Shown here piece after piece: positions 18,150-28,146 of a stretch of DNA of 53,295 bases. The stretch lies in NCBI GenBank assembly GCA_023421135.1, contig JAEZUG010000070.1:1-53295 (forward strand), read 5' to 3'. The notes below the pieces were generated by a model. That model ran no database searches, had not been told where the DNA came from, and saw nothing but the letters and a program-made list of their open reading frames with translations. The stretch comes from Candidatus Cloacimonadota bacterium. GTDB lineage: Bacteria; Cloacimonadota; Cloacimonadia; Cloacimonadales; Cloacimonadaceae. The position numbers and the translations under genes were made by a program. Positions within the stretch are counted from its first letter, which is position 1. Every line of letters starts with the position of its first letter.

Positions 18150-18875
18150 ATGCAGAGAAATTTGTTTCACTACGACGTCTTGGATAGCACAATGAAGGAG
18201 TTTGAAAGACTTAGCGGCATTGAAATCAATAGCCATAAGATTATTTCTGCAGATAGACAGTCTCAGGGGCTGGGTAGAGGTACCAACCAATGGGATTCCT
18301 CACTGGGGGGGCTGTGGTTCACCTTTGATCTGGCATATTCTGATCTGGTGGATTCGTTTGCTCTCTATGTGGGCGTGTGCCTGCACAGAAGCCTGTTGAA
18401 TATGTTTGAAGGACTCAAGCCTCAGCTACGGATCAAGTGGCCAAACGACCTCTATTTCGAAGACCGTAAGCTTGCTGGTATCTTGTGTAAGCATAGCTCT
18501 GAATCAGGTTATGTGATTGGAATAGGGATAAATACTAATAATACAATTGAGAATCCTTCCCTGGCTGTTAATACAGCATCTCTGGCTCAGATTATCGGTG
18601 CTCCTGTTTCAAACACTGAACTCATGAAGCTCTTCATCATGATTGTGGAGGAAAACCTCTCTCAGATAAAGACTCCCTCTTTGTATTTGGATTATTGCAA
18701 CAGCAATCTCTACGGCTTGGGAAGGATGGCTACTGTGAGCATGTTTGAGAACCAGAGTCGTGGAATAATCCGAGGTTTAGACGAAACCGGAGCAGTGCTG
18801 CTCGAGACGGCTGACGGGCAGACAATAGCTTTTAATGCCGGTGGTCTGGCAGTTGATCCTAAGGTGAAGCTTTGA
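18150..18875 (+). CDS. birA: Biotin-[acetyl-CoA-carboxylase] ligase, non-regulatory type
   Basis: 241 residues. It activates biotin with ATP and attaches it to a lysine of biotin carboxyl carrier protein. The biotinyl-AMP loop appears as GLGRGTNQW instead of the common GRGRxGRxW. KWPNDLYFEDRKLAGIL contains the catalytic lysine (about K96) and GIGINTN follows. There is no N-terminal helix-turn-helix domain, so this is a monofunctional ligase without the repressor role of E. coli BirA. GGAG stands 6 bases before the ATG. Its stop overlaps the start of the next gene. Confidence 0.94.
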   Translation: MQRNLFHYDVLDSTMKEFERLSGIEINSHKIISADRQSQGLGRGTNQWDSSLGGLWFTFDLAYSDLVDSFALYVGVCLHRSLLNMFEGLKPQLRIKWPNDLYFEDRKLAGILCKHSSESGYVIGIGINTNNTIENPSLAVNTASLAQIIGAPVSNTELMKLFIMIVEENLSQIKTPSLYLDYCNSNLYGLGRMATVSMFENQSRGIIRGLDETGAVLLETADGQTIAFNAGGLAVDPKVKL

Positions 18876-20482
18876 AGAGATATATTCTTGTTCTAATAGC
18901 TGTGTCCTGCGCTGTTACTCTATTTGCTGATTGGTCTTGGGCCAGAAGTATCGGCTTCGAAGGTATGGAAAGAATCTGGGATATGGCTTCCGATCCGGAA
19001 GATAATATCTTTATTGTTGGTGAGTTATCTGATTCACTGTCTCTTGATGATATCTCTTTGGAAGGCTCAGGTCTCTCAGACAGCTTTATATTGAAACTGA
19101 ACAGTGGGGGAGAAGCTCTGTGGGGAGTGTGCCTCAGTTCTACAGAAGAGGACGTCGCTCTGGGAGTGGGCACAGATGCCCAGGGAAATTCCTACGTCTG
19201 TGGATACTTCATCGGCACGATGAACTGCCAGGGTTCACTAGTAAACTCCAGTGGACTGTGGGATGCTTATGTTGCAAAGTTCAGCCCCAACGGACAACTA
19301 CTGTGGCTCAACTCCTTTGGCGGTATCCTCAACGATATAGCCTATGGGATAGACGTTAATTCTGCCGGACTGGTCAGTGTGACCGGATGGTTTGCAGATC
19401 AGATAGGCTTTGGTGATGGCCATCTCCTGATCAGTGCTGGAGGCAGCGATATCTTCACACTCGCCTGCAGTAGTAATGGTGCGTTACTATGGGCAGAGCG
19501 TGCTGGCACCATAGGGGTTGACTATGCCTACAAGGTAGCCAACGATGAAACAGGGAATACATACATCACAGGTTCAGCAGGGATTGGAGCAGAATTTGGT
19601 GAATATATTTTGAGCTCCAGCGGCATGTATATTGCCAAATACAACTCTGAGGGACAGATCCAATGGTTGAACGGTTCCAACAACGTTGCAGTGATCTGTA
19701 TAGAAGCACAAGCCGGCACTAGCCCGGGACAAAGAGGATTGGTCTCTGGCAGACTACCCGGAGCTGGCTCCATTGGAGAGTTCAGCTTCGAAACCAATAA
19801 TCTATCCAACGATGCCTATTGGGCTGAGTTTGATCTGGCAGATGGCGAGTGGATGCATCTGGAATTCTTCGGAGGCCCGGGTGCAGATAAATCACGGGAT
19901 GCCTCTTTTGAAAACTATCCCATAATGGTAGGGTCATTTGAGGAAAGCCTGCAGATTGGTGATCACACCTACACCAGTCTTGGATCAGAAGATGCCTTTC
20001 TCTACTATAGACTAGGCGGACAGCCAGTCTTTGTCACAGCAGGGGGCTTGGATAATGAATCTCCCAGTGCAGTCGCTCAGCTTGAGAGTGGCGAGATTGT
20101 TGTGGCGGGCTGGCATTTTGGACAGAGCAGATTTGGATCTCACCTCATAGACAGTTCCAATTCCTCAAATCAAAATGGCTTTGTGGCATTGTATTCACCT
20201 CAGCCCAGCGGGACAGATGAACAGGTTATTCTCCAGCCAGAGGTGAGGCTATTCCCAAATCCATGCGGGGATAGGCTTTGTATTGAGCTGAAAGACAATA
20301 CGATCGGCAGCAGCGCCGGGATCTATAACCTGCGTGGCCAACTTATCCATACCTTTCCTTCTCAAGATATCCAAAGAGGCTATCTGGAGTGGAACGGAAC
20401 GGATCTCAAAGGTGCCAAATCCAGCTCTGGGATATACTATATGAAGCTAGGTGATAGCATCTTCCGCTTTCTGAAGCTTTGA
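18872..20482 (+). CDS. Secreted beta-propeller (SBBP-like) protein with type IX-style sorting domain
   Basis: 536 residues. The start is TTG, overlapping the birA stop, with AAGGTGA just upstream. The N-terminus KRYILVLIAVSCAVTLFADW is a signal peptide. The body has recurring blades of the type D-x-x-GNxYVxGxFxGxx ... AxYxxxGxxLW, typical of SBBP beta-propeller repeats. The last ~80 residues (VRLFPNPCGDRLCIEL ... SSGIYYMKLGD) form a type A sorting domain, so cell-surface delivery by a type IX-like system is likely. Ligand unknown. It is the last gene of the coaBC operon. Confidence 0.85.
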   Translation: MKRYILVLIAVSCAVTLFADWSWARSIGFEGMERIWDMASDPEDNIFIVGELSDSLSLDDISLEGSGLSDSFILKLNSGGEALWGVCLSSTEEDVALGVGTDAQGNSYVCGYFIGTMNCQGSLVNSSGLWDAYVAKFSPNGQLLWLNSFGGILNDIAYGIDVNSAGLVSVTGWFADQIGFGDGHLLISAGGSDIFTLACSSNGALLWAERAGTIGVDYAYKVANDETGNTYITGSAGIGAEFGEYILSSSGMYIAKYNSEGQIQWLNGSNNVAVICIEAQAGTSPGQRGLVSGRLPGAGSIGEFSFETNNLSNDAYWAEFDLADGEWMHLEFFGGPGADKSRDASFENYPIMVGSFEESLQIGDHTYTSLGSEDAFLYYRLGGQPVFVTAGGLDNESPSAVAQLESGEIVVAGWHFGQSRFGSHLIDSSNSSNQNGFVALYSPQPSGTDEQVILQPEVRLFPNPCGDRLCIELKDNTIGSSAGIYNLRGQLIHTFPSQDIQRGYLEWNGTDLKGAKSSSGIYYMKLGDSIFRFLKL

Positions 20483-20568
20483 TCAGATTCAGACTCCGGA
20501 CTTTTTTATTGACAGATAAGACTTCGAAAAAAGGAATGATAAAAAAAGATTAGTTCGATGGAGGAATA

Positions 20569-22254
20569 ATGAAAAAACGAGTCCAGTTATTCGCAGTGAT
20601 TATGCTGAGTTTGGGACTTCTTATGATCCTGAGCGCGTGCTCTACCATGACTCGCAATCCGGGCATGACCCAAAATTCCAATAACTCCGGTGAAGCTATT
20701 GGCACCGTCACCAAAGTCGCCTTCCTACCCATAAAGGCTTTGGACAGCAATAGCAGATATATCAAAACCATCCTCACCAAGCGTGACTTGGCTATGGTCT
20801 TCAACGATCATCCCAAGTACAGCTTGCTAGACATGAGGGAAGTGGAAAGATTGTACAAACAGTCTGGCCATCGCGATGTGGAAGGCTTGGAACCCGAAGA
20901 GATGCAGGAAGTTGCCCAGGATTTGGGAGCAGACCTTCTCGTGATCGGAAACGTTAGCACAGTCGGCCCCAGCACTTTCAGACTTTCAGTTCGTCTCTAC
21001 AGCCCCCGTTCTCAGGAACTGAAACAAGCTAATTTTAGCATGGTGAAAGATCGCACCACCAGATTTGCCACTCTAAACAGCACCTTCATGGAAGAGATTG
21101 ATGGATTCATTTCGGGTGAAGTACAGAAGATGTACAACCTGGCTCAAAATGCCTACATCCTTGAGAAATACCCGGAAGCGGAAGCTTCTCTGAATCAAGT
21201 CCTGGGCTTGGATGCTCAGAAGAAAGAAGCTCATTTCACCCTGGGTCAGGTTTACTTCCGTACCCAAAGATACGATCTTGCAGTCTCATCTCTGAATAGA
21301 GCTCTGGAAATTGATCCAGACTACGATCAAGCTTTGAACCAATTGGTGGAAGTCTATGCCGCCTCCAATCAGCCTATCCGCCGCATCGAAACCATGTCCC
21401 GCATTGCAGAGAAGAATCGCAATGCTGAGCTGTGGTTCAATATTGGTAACCTCTATGCCGAGAATAGTAACAATGCTCAGGCAGTTGTTTCTTTCCGTAA
21501 GGCCTTAGAAATTGATCCGGAATTTGCTCTTGCCCAATATCGTCTTGCTTTCATGCTCTACGATCAGGGGAACTATGCTGATGCCATCGAGTACCTTGAG
21601 TTTGCTGCAAACCAGTATCCTGATAACGATCTCATCTCCCGCCGCTTGGCTCTGGCTTATCAGAGAAGCGGTCGTATCGACGATGCAATCACTCGTTATG
21701 AAGCAGCAATCGCAAGCAATCCTCAAAGCGTGCAGGCTTATCTGAATGTGGTTAGCTTATATCGCATTAAAGCAAGTGATGCAGGTACTCCAGCAGTCAC
21801 ACAGGAAATGAACCGTAAAGCAATAGAACTGATGAATCGTCTGAAAACCGCTGCTCCGGATAATGCTCTGGCTTATCTGAATCTGGCCAGTATTTACCTG
21901 GCTCAAAACGATAATACCAATGCAGAGACCAATGCCAATACAGCGCTCACCAAGGATCCGACTCTCTACTTGCCCTACGTGATCCTCTCCACCATCTCTC
22001 AATCCAGAGGGACAGAGGCTTACAACCGCTTCATAGATCTTGAACAACGTGCCTCACGTGCCGTGGGCAGAACTGCTACCAACCTCAGACGTGACAGAGA
22101 TGCGGCCAAGACTCAGGCCAACACTCAGTTCCGCAGAGCCTTGGATCAGTTGCAGAGTGCTCGCAGCCGCACAACCGACAACGAGATTGTCAATGACCTG
22201 AACACCAGAATCACTCGTGTACAGGGCCTGATTTCTCAGACATCTGGTCTTTAA
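20569..22254 (+). CDS. TPR lipoprotein with CsgG/GNA1162-like N-terminal domain
   Basis: 561 residues. The lipobox LSAC places the lipidated cysteine at residue 24, so the mature protein is membrane anchored. Residues about 45-190 (VAFLPIKAL ... LLDMREVERLYKQSG ... LGADLLVIGNVS) resemble the nucleotide-binding-like fold of CsgG/GNA1162 lipoproteins. From about 190 there are at least six tetratricopeptide repeats (YPEAEASLNQVLGLDAQKKE, YDLAVSSLNRALEIDPDY). The C-terminus is a charged helical segment. It probably acts as an envelope scaffold. GGAGG precedes the ATG, and a TTGACA hexamer at 20509-20514 lacks a good -10. A terminator follows, so it is a single-gene unit. Confidence 0.85.
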   Translation: MKKRVQLFAVIMLSLGLLMILSACSTMTRNPGMTQNSNNSGEAIGTVTKVAFLPIKALDSNSRYIKTILTKRDLAMVFNDHPKYSLLDMREVERLYKQSGHRDVEGLEPEEMQEVAQDLGADLLVIGNVSTVGPSTFRLSVRLYSPRSQELKQANFSMVKDRTTRFATLNSTFMEEIDGFISGEVQKMYNLAQNAYILEKYPEAEASLNQVLGLDAQKKEAHFTLGQVYFRTQRYDLAVSSLNRALEIDPDYDQALNQLVEVYAASNQPIRRIETMSRIAEKNRNAELWFNIGNLYAENSNNAQAVVSFRKALEIDPEFALAQYRLAFMLYDQGNYADAIEYLEFAANQYPDNDLISRRLALAYQRSGRIDDAITRYEAAIASNPQSVQAYLNVVSLYRIKASDAGTPAVTQEMNRKAIELMNRLKTAAPDNALAYLNLASIYLAQNDNTNAETNANTALTKDPTLYLPYVILSTISQSRGTEAYNRFIDLEQRASRAVGRTATNLRRDRDAAKTQANTQFRRALDQLQSARSRTTDNEIVNDLNTRITRVQGLISQTSGL

Positions 22255-22278
22255 TACTCTGTAATACTAGTATATAGA

Positions 22279-22308
22279 AAAAGGTGCCTCATTTTGAGGC
22301 ACCTTTTC
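22279..22308 (+). terminator. Rho-independent terminator after the TPR lipoprotein
   Basis: GGTGCCTCA and TGAGGCACC form a perfect 9-bp stem around TTT. It is extended by A:T pairs and ends in TTTT. It lies 25 bases after the stop. The symmetric A/T flanks mean it could act in both directions. Confidence 0.92.
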
Positions 22309-22325
22309 TTATCAACACATCATCA

Positions 22326-22425
22326 TTCCCCTTGCTCCCTCAATCGATCCCATAACGATTCCTTAACGATCCTTTAGCGAACCCTTAGCGAGAGCTAAGG
22401 AAAAGCTTGTTCTATGGTAAGTTGG
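22326..22425 (+). repeat. GNRA-hairpin intergenic repeat, copy 2
   Basis: It begins CCCCTTGCTCCCTCAATCG and continues with TAACGATTCC/TTAACGATCC/TTTAGCGAACC iterons. The hairpin (22383-22400) has a perfect 7-bp stem, CCTTAGC with GCTAAGG, and a GAGA loop in place of GAAA, so the GNRA class is kept. The tail AAAAGCTTGTTCTATGG matches the other copies. It directly follows the terminator. Confidence 0.88.
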
Positions 22426-22684
22426 AACTATGGGGAATAACGAGAAACAATTGACGAAGATGCACCGTCCAATTATCACACCTCACTCAATCCTGGCAAG
22501 CCATCTCCAGGTGGTCAAAGCAGGCTCAGTCCGGAGAATAGCAGGGGCAGACCCTGATCTAAGCGCAAAAGCTACAGAGTCCATGAATAGGGGAGAGGCA
22601 GGGGGAGAGCGCCGAAAAAACTATCTGTTGACAAATATCTGGAGAACCAAGAGCTTGACAAACTGAGATGCCATAGGAGTTAGG
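22426..22684. other. Upstream region of the giant kinase gene, no supported gene
   Basis: A 78-codon open frame (22430-22666) has no family resemblance, overlaps the repeat tail and lacks a ribosome binding site, so I do not call it. Two TTGACA hexamers (22628-22633 and 22655-22660) could be -35 elements of the kinase gene, but neither has a good -10 at normal spacing. Confidence 0.4.
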
Positions 22685-25600
22685 ATGTTTATAGATCATA
22701 GATACGAAGTACTGGAAAGCCTGGGAACAGGTTCCTGGGCAAGAGTTTACAAAGTAAAAGACGTTCGCACCGACAGGCTTTATACCCTAAAGCTTTTTCA
22801 ATACATTTCCTCAGAAGAGCTCTATAATAGATTCTCTGCAGAAGAGATGCATCACATCACCAAGATTGAGCATCCCAATCTGAGCAGAGTGGTGGATTTT
22901 GGCCATGTGGGCGATCATATATACTTCATCAGCGATTACTTTGAAGGCAACACCCTAAACCACTTTCGTTTCAGCAAAAACAGAATCAGTTTGCTCTACG
23001 AACTTATTGTAAATATCGCCTATGCTCTCAATGCTCTTCATACCCAAAGGATACTTCACAAGGATCTAAAGCCCGAAAACGTCTTGTATCGGATTGAGAA
23101 CAACAAGATCGAGCTGCGCCTGATCGACTATGGCTTTTCCAAGATAGAATCTGGCAAGGATAGTAACCTTATCTCTGGCACACTTCCTTATGTAGCTCCA
23201 GAGATTTATCTGGGGCAAGCTCCCTCCATAGGGAGTGACTTTTATTCTCTGGGAGTGATGCTCTATAAGTTAACAACTGGATCTTTACCCTTCAGCGTGG
23301 ATAAAATCAATGCGCTCCTAACTGGTAACCAGACCATCTTTGCTCCCATCTTCCCTTCTGAGCTGAATCCTGACCTGCCCCCAGAACTGGAGAACTTCAT
23401 TCTCAGGCTTGTGGACAGATATCCCGAGAACAGGTTCAGGGATGCGGAGGAGATTATTGCCTATATCAATCGCATCCAAGCCAAGCAGTATGACTTTTCG
23501 GTGGATTGGAATCGGATCAATACTCTAAAGTTCAATAGCTACATAGTGCGTGAGAACCTGGCACATCAGCTTCTGGATTTCATTCCAGCAGTTGAGGCGA
23601 GTAATGGCAAGATAATCTCCGTGGTTGGTGGTGATGGCCTCGGTAAAGACAGTGTGCTTTCGCTGTTTCGCTATCATTTGCTCTCTGGGGATTACTTCCT
23701 CTTTGAGTACCGTTGCACCCGCACAGATCATGAGGCCTTCTTCTCTCTGGTGAAGGAATATGTGAATTCACTCAGTGAAGAAGAGCTGGCTGCCAATCAG
23801 GAATTGGCAATGATATCCGGGAAGTTCAAACGCTTCCTCTTTGAATCAGAGAAGGAAGCAAAAGGAATCAGCCAATCCCGTGACGAACTTATGGCTGATT
23901 TTGACATAGTCCGATCTCTATTGAAAGCCCTGGTAGAGCGTAAGCCAGTTATCTTTATCATTCGTGATTTCCAGTGGGTTCATCGCTATACAATCGACTT
24001 TCTGAACTATATCTCCGGCTTCCTGGTCAAGAGCAAGGTCATGATTATCTTGAGCTGCAACGATTTTACCAAGATCAAGCAGATAGAACATACAATATTA
24101 CTCTCAGTTCCCCCTCTTAATCTCGAGGAAGCAGGCAAGTACATACAAAAGCTCTGGTATGAGCCTGTTCCGGAGAGTATAATTCCTATCATCTATCAGA
24201 GGAGTGCTGGCAATCCCCACTTTATCCGTGAGATCCTGGTCGATTTTGTGAAAAACAAGATCAATCTCAATGACATTGTAAAGAACGATGAGATCATCAG
24301 GGATTACAAGCTTCCTCCACGTTTGGTACAATCCATATATGGCAGAATGAGCCGCCTGAGCCAGAACAATTATCTCTATTTGCAAAAGCTCTCTGTAGTG
24401 GAGACTCCTTTGAATAGAGAACTGATAGTGCATATCCTGAAGCTTGAGGACATCCAGTTGTATGGGTTCCTGAATGAGTGCCTGCACAATGAGCTCCTTT
24501 CCAAAGAGGGTAAGGACTATCGTTATTCATTTATTGAAGCTGTGCAGAGATTGCAAAGTGAATTGGATCCAAGGGTGCATGTTCAGGTTTCGAAGAAAGT
24601 GCTGTCTTTCTACAAGAATAATCTGATATTCGATTCTGAAGTTTGTCGCGGGGTTATCCGGAATGCGCGCATTGCAGGAGATCTGAAAGCTACCCGGGAC
24701 TACATGCTTCGCTTGTATTATCTACAGGATTCGGATCATTTGCAGGAAGAGGCCTTTGCCACAATACTGGAAGTGATTGATCTCGATATTGATTCCGGGG
24801 TGGAAGTGCCCATGAAAGAATTGATTGAGGATATGAATCGTCTGCAGTCCAAGATGGAGATCACTGGTTTTGTGAAGCCAGTGGAACCGCTCTTGGGCAA
24901 ATTGGGGAAGATTCCCGAGATCTTTGAGAAGTATATTCTCTTGGGCACAATGCAGCTACTGGCTGAGAATGTGAAGAATGCGATAGACCTGTTTACTCAA
25001 GCAGAGTTGTTGGCCTTAACAGGGAAACAGCGCATTATCGCATGGCAGTATCTCACCCAGATCTACTCCCGTGCTGATCTTAAAAAGATGAAAGACTATC
25101 TGGATCTCTTGGGTAAGTATCCTTTACCGCTGGATATGCAGATCCTATACACAGACAGGCTGGCAGTTTATTATGCTTCCAATAATGATAAAGACAAAGC
25201 GATTAAGACGATAGAGACTTTTTTTGAGACTCTTCCTCCCGAGCACGATACCAATGTGATGATCAGGCTGGCAGGAATGCACAATGATCTTGGAGTATTC
25301 TACAGTGATCAAAAGAATATTGAGGAGGCAACCGAGCATCTGGGTGCAGCTCTCAATATCTGGAAACGCTATAATATCAAGAGATATCTGGGGCTTATCT
25401 ACAACAATATGGCAGACCTCTATCTGAAGCAGGGGCTCACAACCAAGTCTCTGGAGTATTCAGGCCTGGCTTATCTGTATTCAGATCAGCTCAACTTGCC
25501 TATGAACAAAGCATTGTCGCTGCTGAACCAAGCGGAAGCTATGATCAAGCTGGGCGATTTTCTCACAGCCGAGCAGCGGCTACAAGCCAGCCAGGAAATC

Positions 25601-28129
25601 ATGGATGCGGTTGGTAGTAAGAAGTATCAACCTGCCGTGAAGACAAATCTGGCTTTGGCACGCAGCAAGATCAAAGGCTTTGGGCATTACTACCGCTTCA
25701 TTACGGAGAATGAACCAGGACTTACCACAGGTTATATTGAACAGATCAATCCTCTGGTGAAAACCTATTTCTACTATCTGAACGAACTGGGCAATGCCAA
25801 GAAACTCCGCAGACTTATCCGTAAGAACGTGCACATCAACTACAAACACATCTATGAAGAAGAATTCTATCATAATAGCCTCAGCCTGTTGGCTTTGGCT
25901 GAAAAGGATTATGAGAAGGCACTTATCGAGCTTAAGACAGCTACCAAGTTTGCCGGTAGCATAAACAACAACTATGCTATAGCGGTGTTCTATATACTGC
26001 AGATTACCTGTTACTATGGGCTCAGAGACATCAAGAAGGCCAGCGAGCTGATTGAACAAGCCAAGCCTTTGATCGTGGAGCAAAACTATAGCTATTGGCT
26101 CCACAATATCCATGTTCTGGAGATAAAGCTCAATCTCCTGAATCCGGATATACCTCTGCGCTCCATCCTCAGACGGGCGAACGAAGTGTTCTCTAGCTGC
26201 ATGGCCAAGCAGTATTATCAATTCATAATCGAGCTCTATCAGCTGCGGCTCCAGATTCTGCTTGAAATGGGGGCAGAATCCTTTGCAGCAGAGCTCTTTG
26301 AGGAGTATAGAACATACTTGGATCTTGTGACAGAAGATGTAGCTGAAGACGATCGGCAAAATTTCCTTGCTATCAGCCATTACGGTCTGAAGAATCTCAA
26401 GAAGTTTGATCTGGTCAAGATAGCCTCACGCAGGAAGGATCTGAGGAACAATTGGAACGACTTGCTCTACAACATTGCCAACGTAAACTCTGTGGAGCGA
26501 ATTCATTTTTTGATCGAGAAAGGCCTCCAGCAAGTGATCTCACCCTATCGTTTCATGCTCCTGGAGTATTCGGAACGCTATCAGGATTTCTTTAACGTGC
26601 AATGTTACAATTGCGGGAAGGAATTTGTCTATGATGCTGAACTGAGCGATCATGCCAAGAGAGCTGTGAAGAATGATACACTGGTCATTACAAAGCATAA
26701 GGGACAAAACACCTGTATCGTTCCTCTGGTAACAGGGGCTAAAGCCGTTGGTCTGCTGATCTTGGCAGATAATAGTGAGCTAGATTTTACCAAGCAGGAA
26801 TTGAGCATTCTCAGGAGCATCAAGCAGCATCTTTCTGCTCTATTGATTCGTATCAGGGATTACACACAGATCACCAAACGGATCGAGAAGATGAATCTTC
26901 TGATGCAGATCTCTCACAACCTGATGAGGATAGTCAGCATACCCGATCTGGAGCAGGAGATTGTTTCTGCTGCCATTGCTTTTTCGGAGAGTAGCAGAGG
27001 GTTTCTGATCAAGAAAGACAAGGATGGCAACAACATCTATCAGGTGCATCTGGATAGCAGTGGCAAGGTGATTCCTTCTATCAGTGGAGTGAGTAAATCT
27101 GTGATCAGCACCTGTCAGAGCACAGGCCAGGCAGTGTATTCCTTCAACGCTATAGAAGATGATCAATTCAAGAGTTCAATCAGTGTTCAGGACTTTCAGA
27201 TCAATGCCATATTCTGTGCTCCCATCCGTCTTGATGAGACTATCTATGGCTTTATCTATCTTGATAATATGAACCAAACCAATCGTGAGATGTACCTGAA
27301 CAAAGAGATTGTGGATCTCTTCATGGAGCAGATCACGGTGGCTTTGAAGAACGCCAGGCAGTATTCTGCTGTGTTGCAAAAGAGTGCAGAACTGAATGCT
27401 TTCGAAGACCTCAAGAATGAGTTTATGGCTATCGTGGCTCACGAGCTGAACACTCCTCTCACAACCTTGCAAGGTTATGTCCTGAGGCTCAAGCGGAATC
27501 TATATTCTGATGAAGAAGAGAAGGCTGACATTCTGCAGAAGATAGAGAAGTCTGTGAAGAAGCTGATTCTGGCGAGTAATGACATCACAACTATGAACAA
27601 GTATAATCTCACCAAGTCATTGGTCTTGGCGAAGATCAACATTCAGGAGATTCTCGAGCTTATACATCAGGAGGTGGAGATTCTCTCCAGAAACCGTCGG
27701 ATGTTTATCAAGATAGAGCTTGAGAAGGATCTCCCGGAAGTGAATGCTAACTGGGAAGCTATGCATCTGATGATCTATAATCTGGTGCTTAATGCCATCC
27801 GTTTCACCAATGATTTTGGTACTGTGGTTATTGGTGCCCGCCGCTCTGCTTTCCCCCAGGAGAAGATCAATGGCAAGGATTCCCTGGTGGTCTTTATTCA
27901 GGACAATGGCATTGGAATTCCAGAGCATCAGCTCAAGAATGTCTTTAGGAAGTTCTATGAACTCAACGAGATATACTCTCACAAATCTGGCTTGATTGAG
28001 TTCAAATCCAGTGGGTTGGGTCTGGGATTAGCGATCTCAAAACGTATTACAGAGCTCCATAATGGAGATATTTGGATTAAAAGCAAAGAGACAGAAGGTA
28101 CAACTGTGTTTGTGAGCCTTCCCATATAG
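22685..28129 (+). CDS. Giant Ser/Thr kinase-AAA-TPR-GAF-histidine kinase fusion protein
   Basis: 1814 residues with no signal peptide. Domains in order: Ser/Thr kinase (about 7-270) with GTGSWARVYK, K36, HKDLKPEN (D127), DYG in place of DFG (D148) and an APE motif. Then a P-loop ATPase (about 290-550) with Walker A GGDGLGKDS (K321) and FIIRDFQW as Walker B. Then a long TPR/helical region (about 560-1280) and two GAF domains (about 1285-1410 and 1415-1565), the first with a CYNC pair. Last a histidine kinase with VAHELNTPLT (H1586), N box near N1703, DNGIGIP and GLGLGLAIS. All catalytic residues look intact. The architecture resembles PknK/HstK-type hybrid kinases. No response regulator is in the window. 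TAGGAG precedes the ATG. It heads the genes up to iorB. Confidence 0.93.
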   Translation: MFIDHRYEVLESLGTGSWARVYKVKDVRTDRLYTLKLFQYISSEELYNRFSAEEMHHITKIEHPNLSRVVDFGHVGDHIYFISDYFEGNTLNHFRFSKNRISLLYELIVNIAYALNALHTQRILHKDLKPENVLYRIENNKIELRLIDYGFSKIESGKDSNLISGTLPYVAPEIYLGQAPSIGSDFYSLGVMLYKLTTGSLPFSVDKINALLTGNQTIFAPIFPSELNPDLPPELENFILRLVDRYPENRFRDAEEIIAYINRIQAKQYDFSVDWNRINTLKFNSYIVRENLAHQLLDFIPAVEASNGKIISVVGGDGLGKDSVLSLFRYHLLSGDYFLFEYRCTRTDHEAFFSLVKEYVNSLSEEELAANQELAMISGKFKRFLFESEKEAKGISQSRDELMADFDIVRSLLKALVERKPVIFIIRDFQWVHRYTIDFLNYISGFLVKSKVMIILSCNDFTKIKQIEHTILLSVPPLNLEEAGKYIQKLWYEPVPESIIPIIYQRSAGNPHFIREILVDFVKNKINLNDIVKNDEIIRDYKLPPRLVQSIYGRMSRLSQNNYLYLQKLSVVETPLNRELIVHILKLEDIQLYGFLNECLHNELLSKEGKDYRYSFIEAVQRLQSELDPRVHVQVSKKVLSFYKNNLIFDSEVCRGVIRNARIAGDLKATRDYMLRLYYLQDSDHLQEEAFATILEVIDLDIDSGVEVPMKELIEDMNRLQSKMEITGFVKPVEPLLGKLGKIPEIFEKYILLGTMQLLAENVKNAIDLFTQAELLALTGKQRIIAWQYLTQIYSRADLKKMKDYLDLLGKYPLPLDMQILYTDRLAVYYASNNDKDKAIKTIETFFETLPPEHDTNVMIRLAGMHNDLGVFYSDQKNIEEATEHLGAALNIWKRYNIKRYLGLIYNNMADLYLKQGLTTKSLEYSGLAYLYSDQLNLPMNKALSLLNQAEAMIKLGDFLTAEQRLQASQEIMDAVGSKKYQPAVKTNLALARSKIKGFGHYYRFITENEPGLTTGYIEQINPLVKTYFYYLNELGNAKKLRRLIRKNVHINYKHIYEEEFYHNSLSLLALAEKDYEKALIELKTATKFAGSINNNYAIAVFYILQITCYYGLRDIKKASELIEQAKPLIVEQNYSYWLHNIHVLEIKLNLLNPDIPLRSILRRANEVFSSCMAKQYYQFIIELYQLRLQILLEMGAESFAAELFEEYRTYLDLVTEDVAEDDRQNFLAISHYGLKNLKKFDLVKIASRRKDLRNNWNDLLYNIANVNSVERIHFLIEKGLQQVISPYRFMLLEYSERYQDFFNVQCYNCGKEFVYDAELSDHAKRAVKNDTLVITKHKGQNTCIVPLVTGAKAVGLLILADNSELDFTKQELSILRSIKQHLSALLIRIRDYTQITKRIEKMNLLMQISHNLMRIVSIPDLEQEIVSAAIAFSESSRGFLIKKDKDGNNIYQVHLDSSGKVIPSISGVSKSVISTCQSTGQAVYSFNAIEDDQFKSSISVQDFQINAIFCAPIRLDETIYGFIYLDNMNQTNREMYLNKEIVDLFMEQITVALKNARQYSAVLQKSAELNAFEDLKNEFMAIVAHELNTPLTTLQGYVLRLKRNLYSDEEEKADILQKIEKSVKKLILASNDITTMNKYNLTKSLVLAKINIQEILELIHQEVEILSRNRRMFIKIELEKDLPEVNANWEAMHLMIYNLVLNAIRFTNDFGTVVIGARRSAFPQEKINGKDSLVVFIQDNGIGIPEHQLKNVFRKFYELNEIYSHKSGLIEFKSSGLGLGLAISKRITELHNGDIWIKSKETEGTTVFVSLPI

Positions 28130-28146
28130 TAAGACAGGAGGATTAA

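Noticed and set aside
20509..20542. TTGACA at 20509 as a full promoter for the TPR lipoprotein
   Set aside because: The best -10 candidates (TGATAA at 20537) sit at 22 bases spacing; a functional pair could not be supported.
22430..22666. 78-codon open frame upstream of the giant kinase
   Set aside because: No ribosome binding site, no family features, and it begins inside the tail of a dispersed repeat.
25580..26380. 266-codon open frame antisense to the giant kinase
   Set aside because: A shadow of the TPR region of the kinase gene; no start signals or domains.
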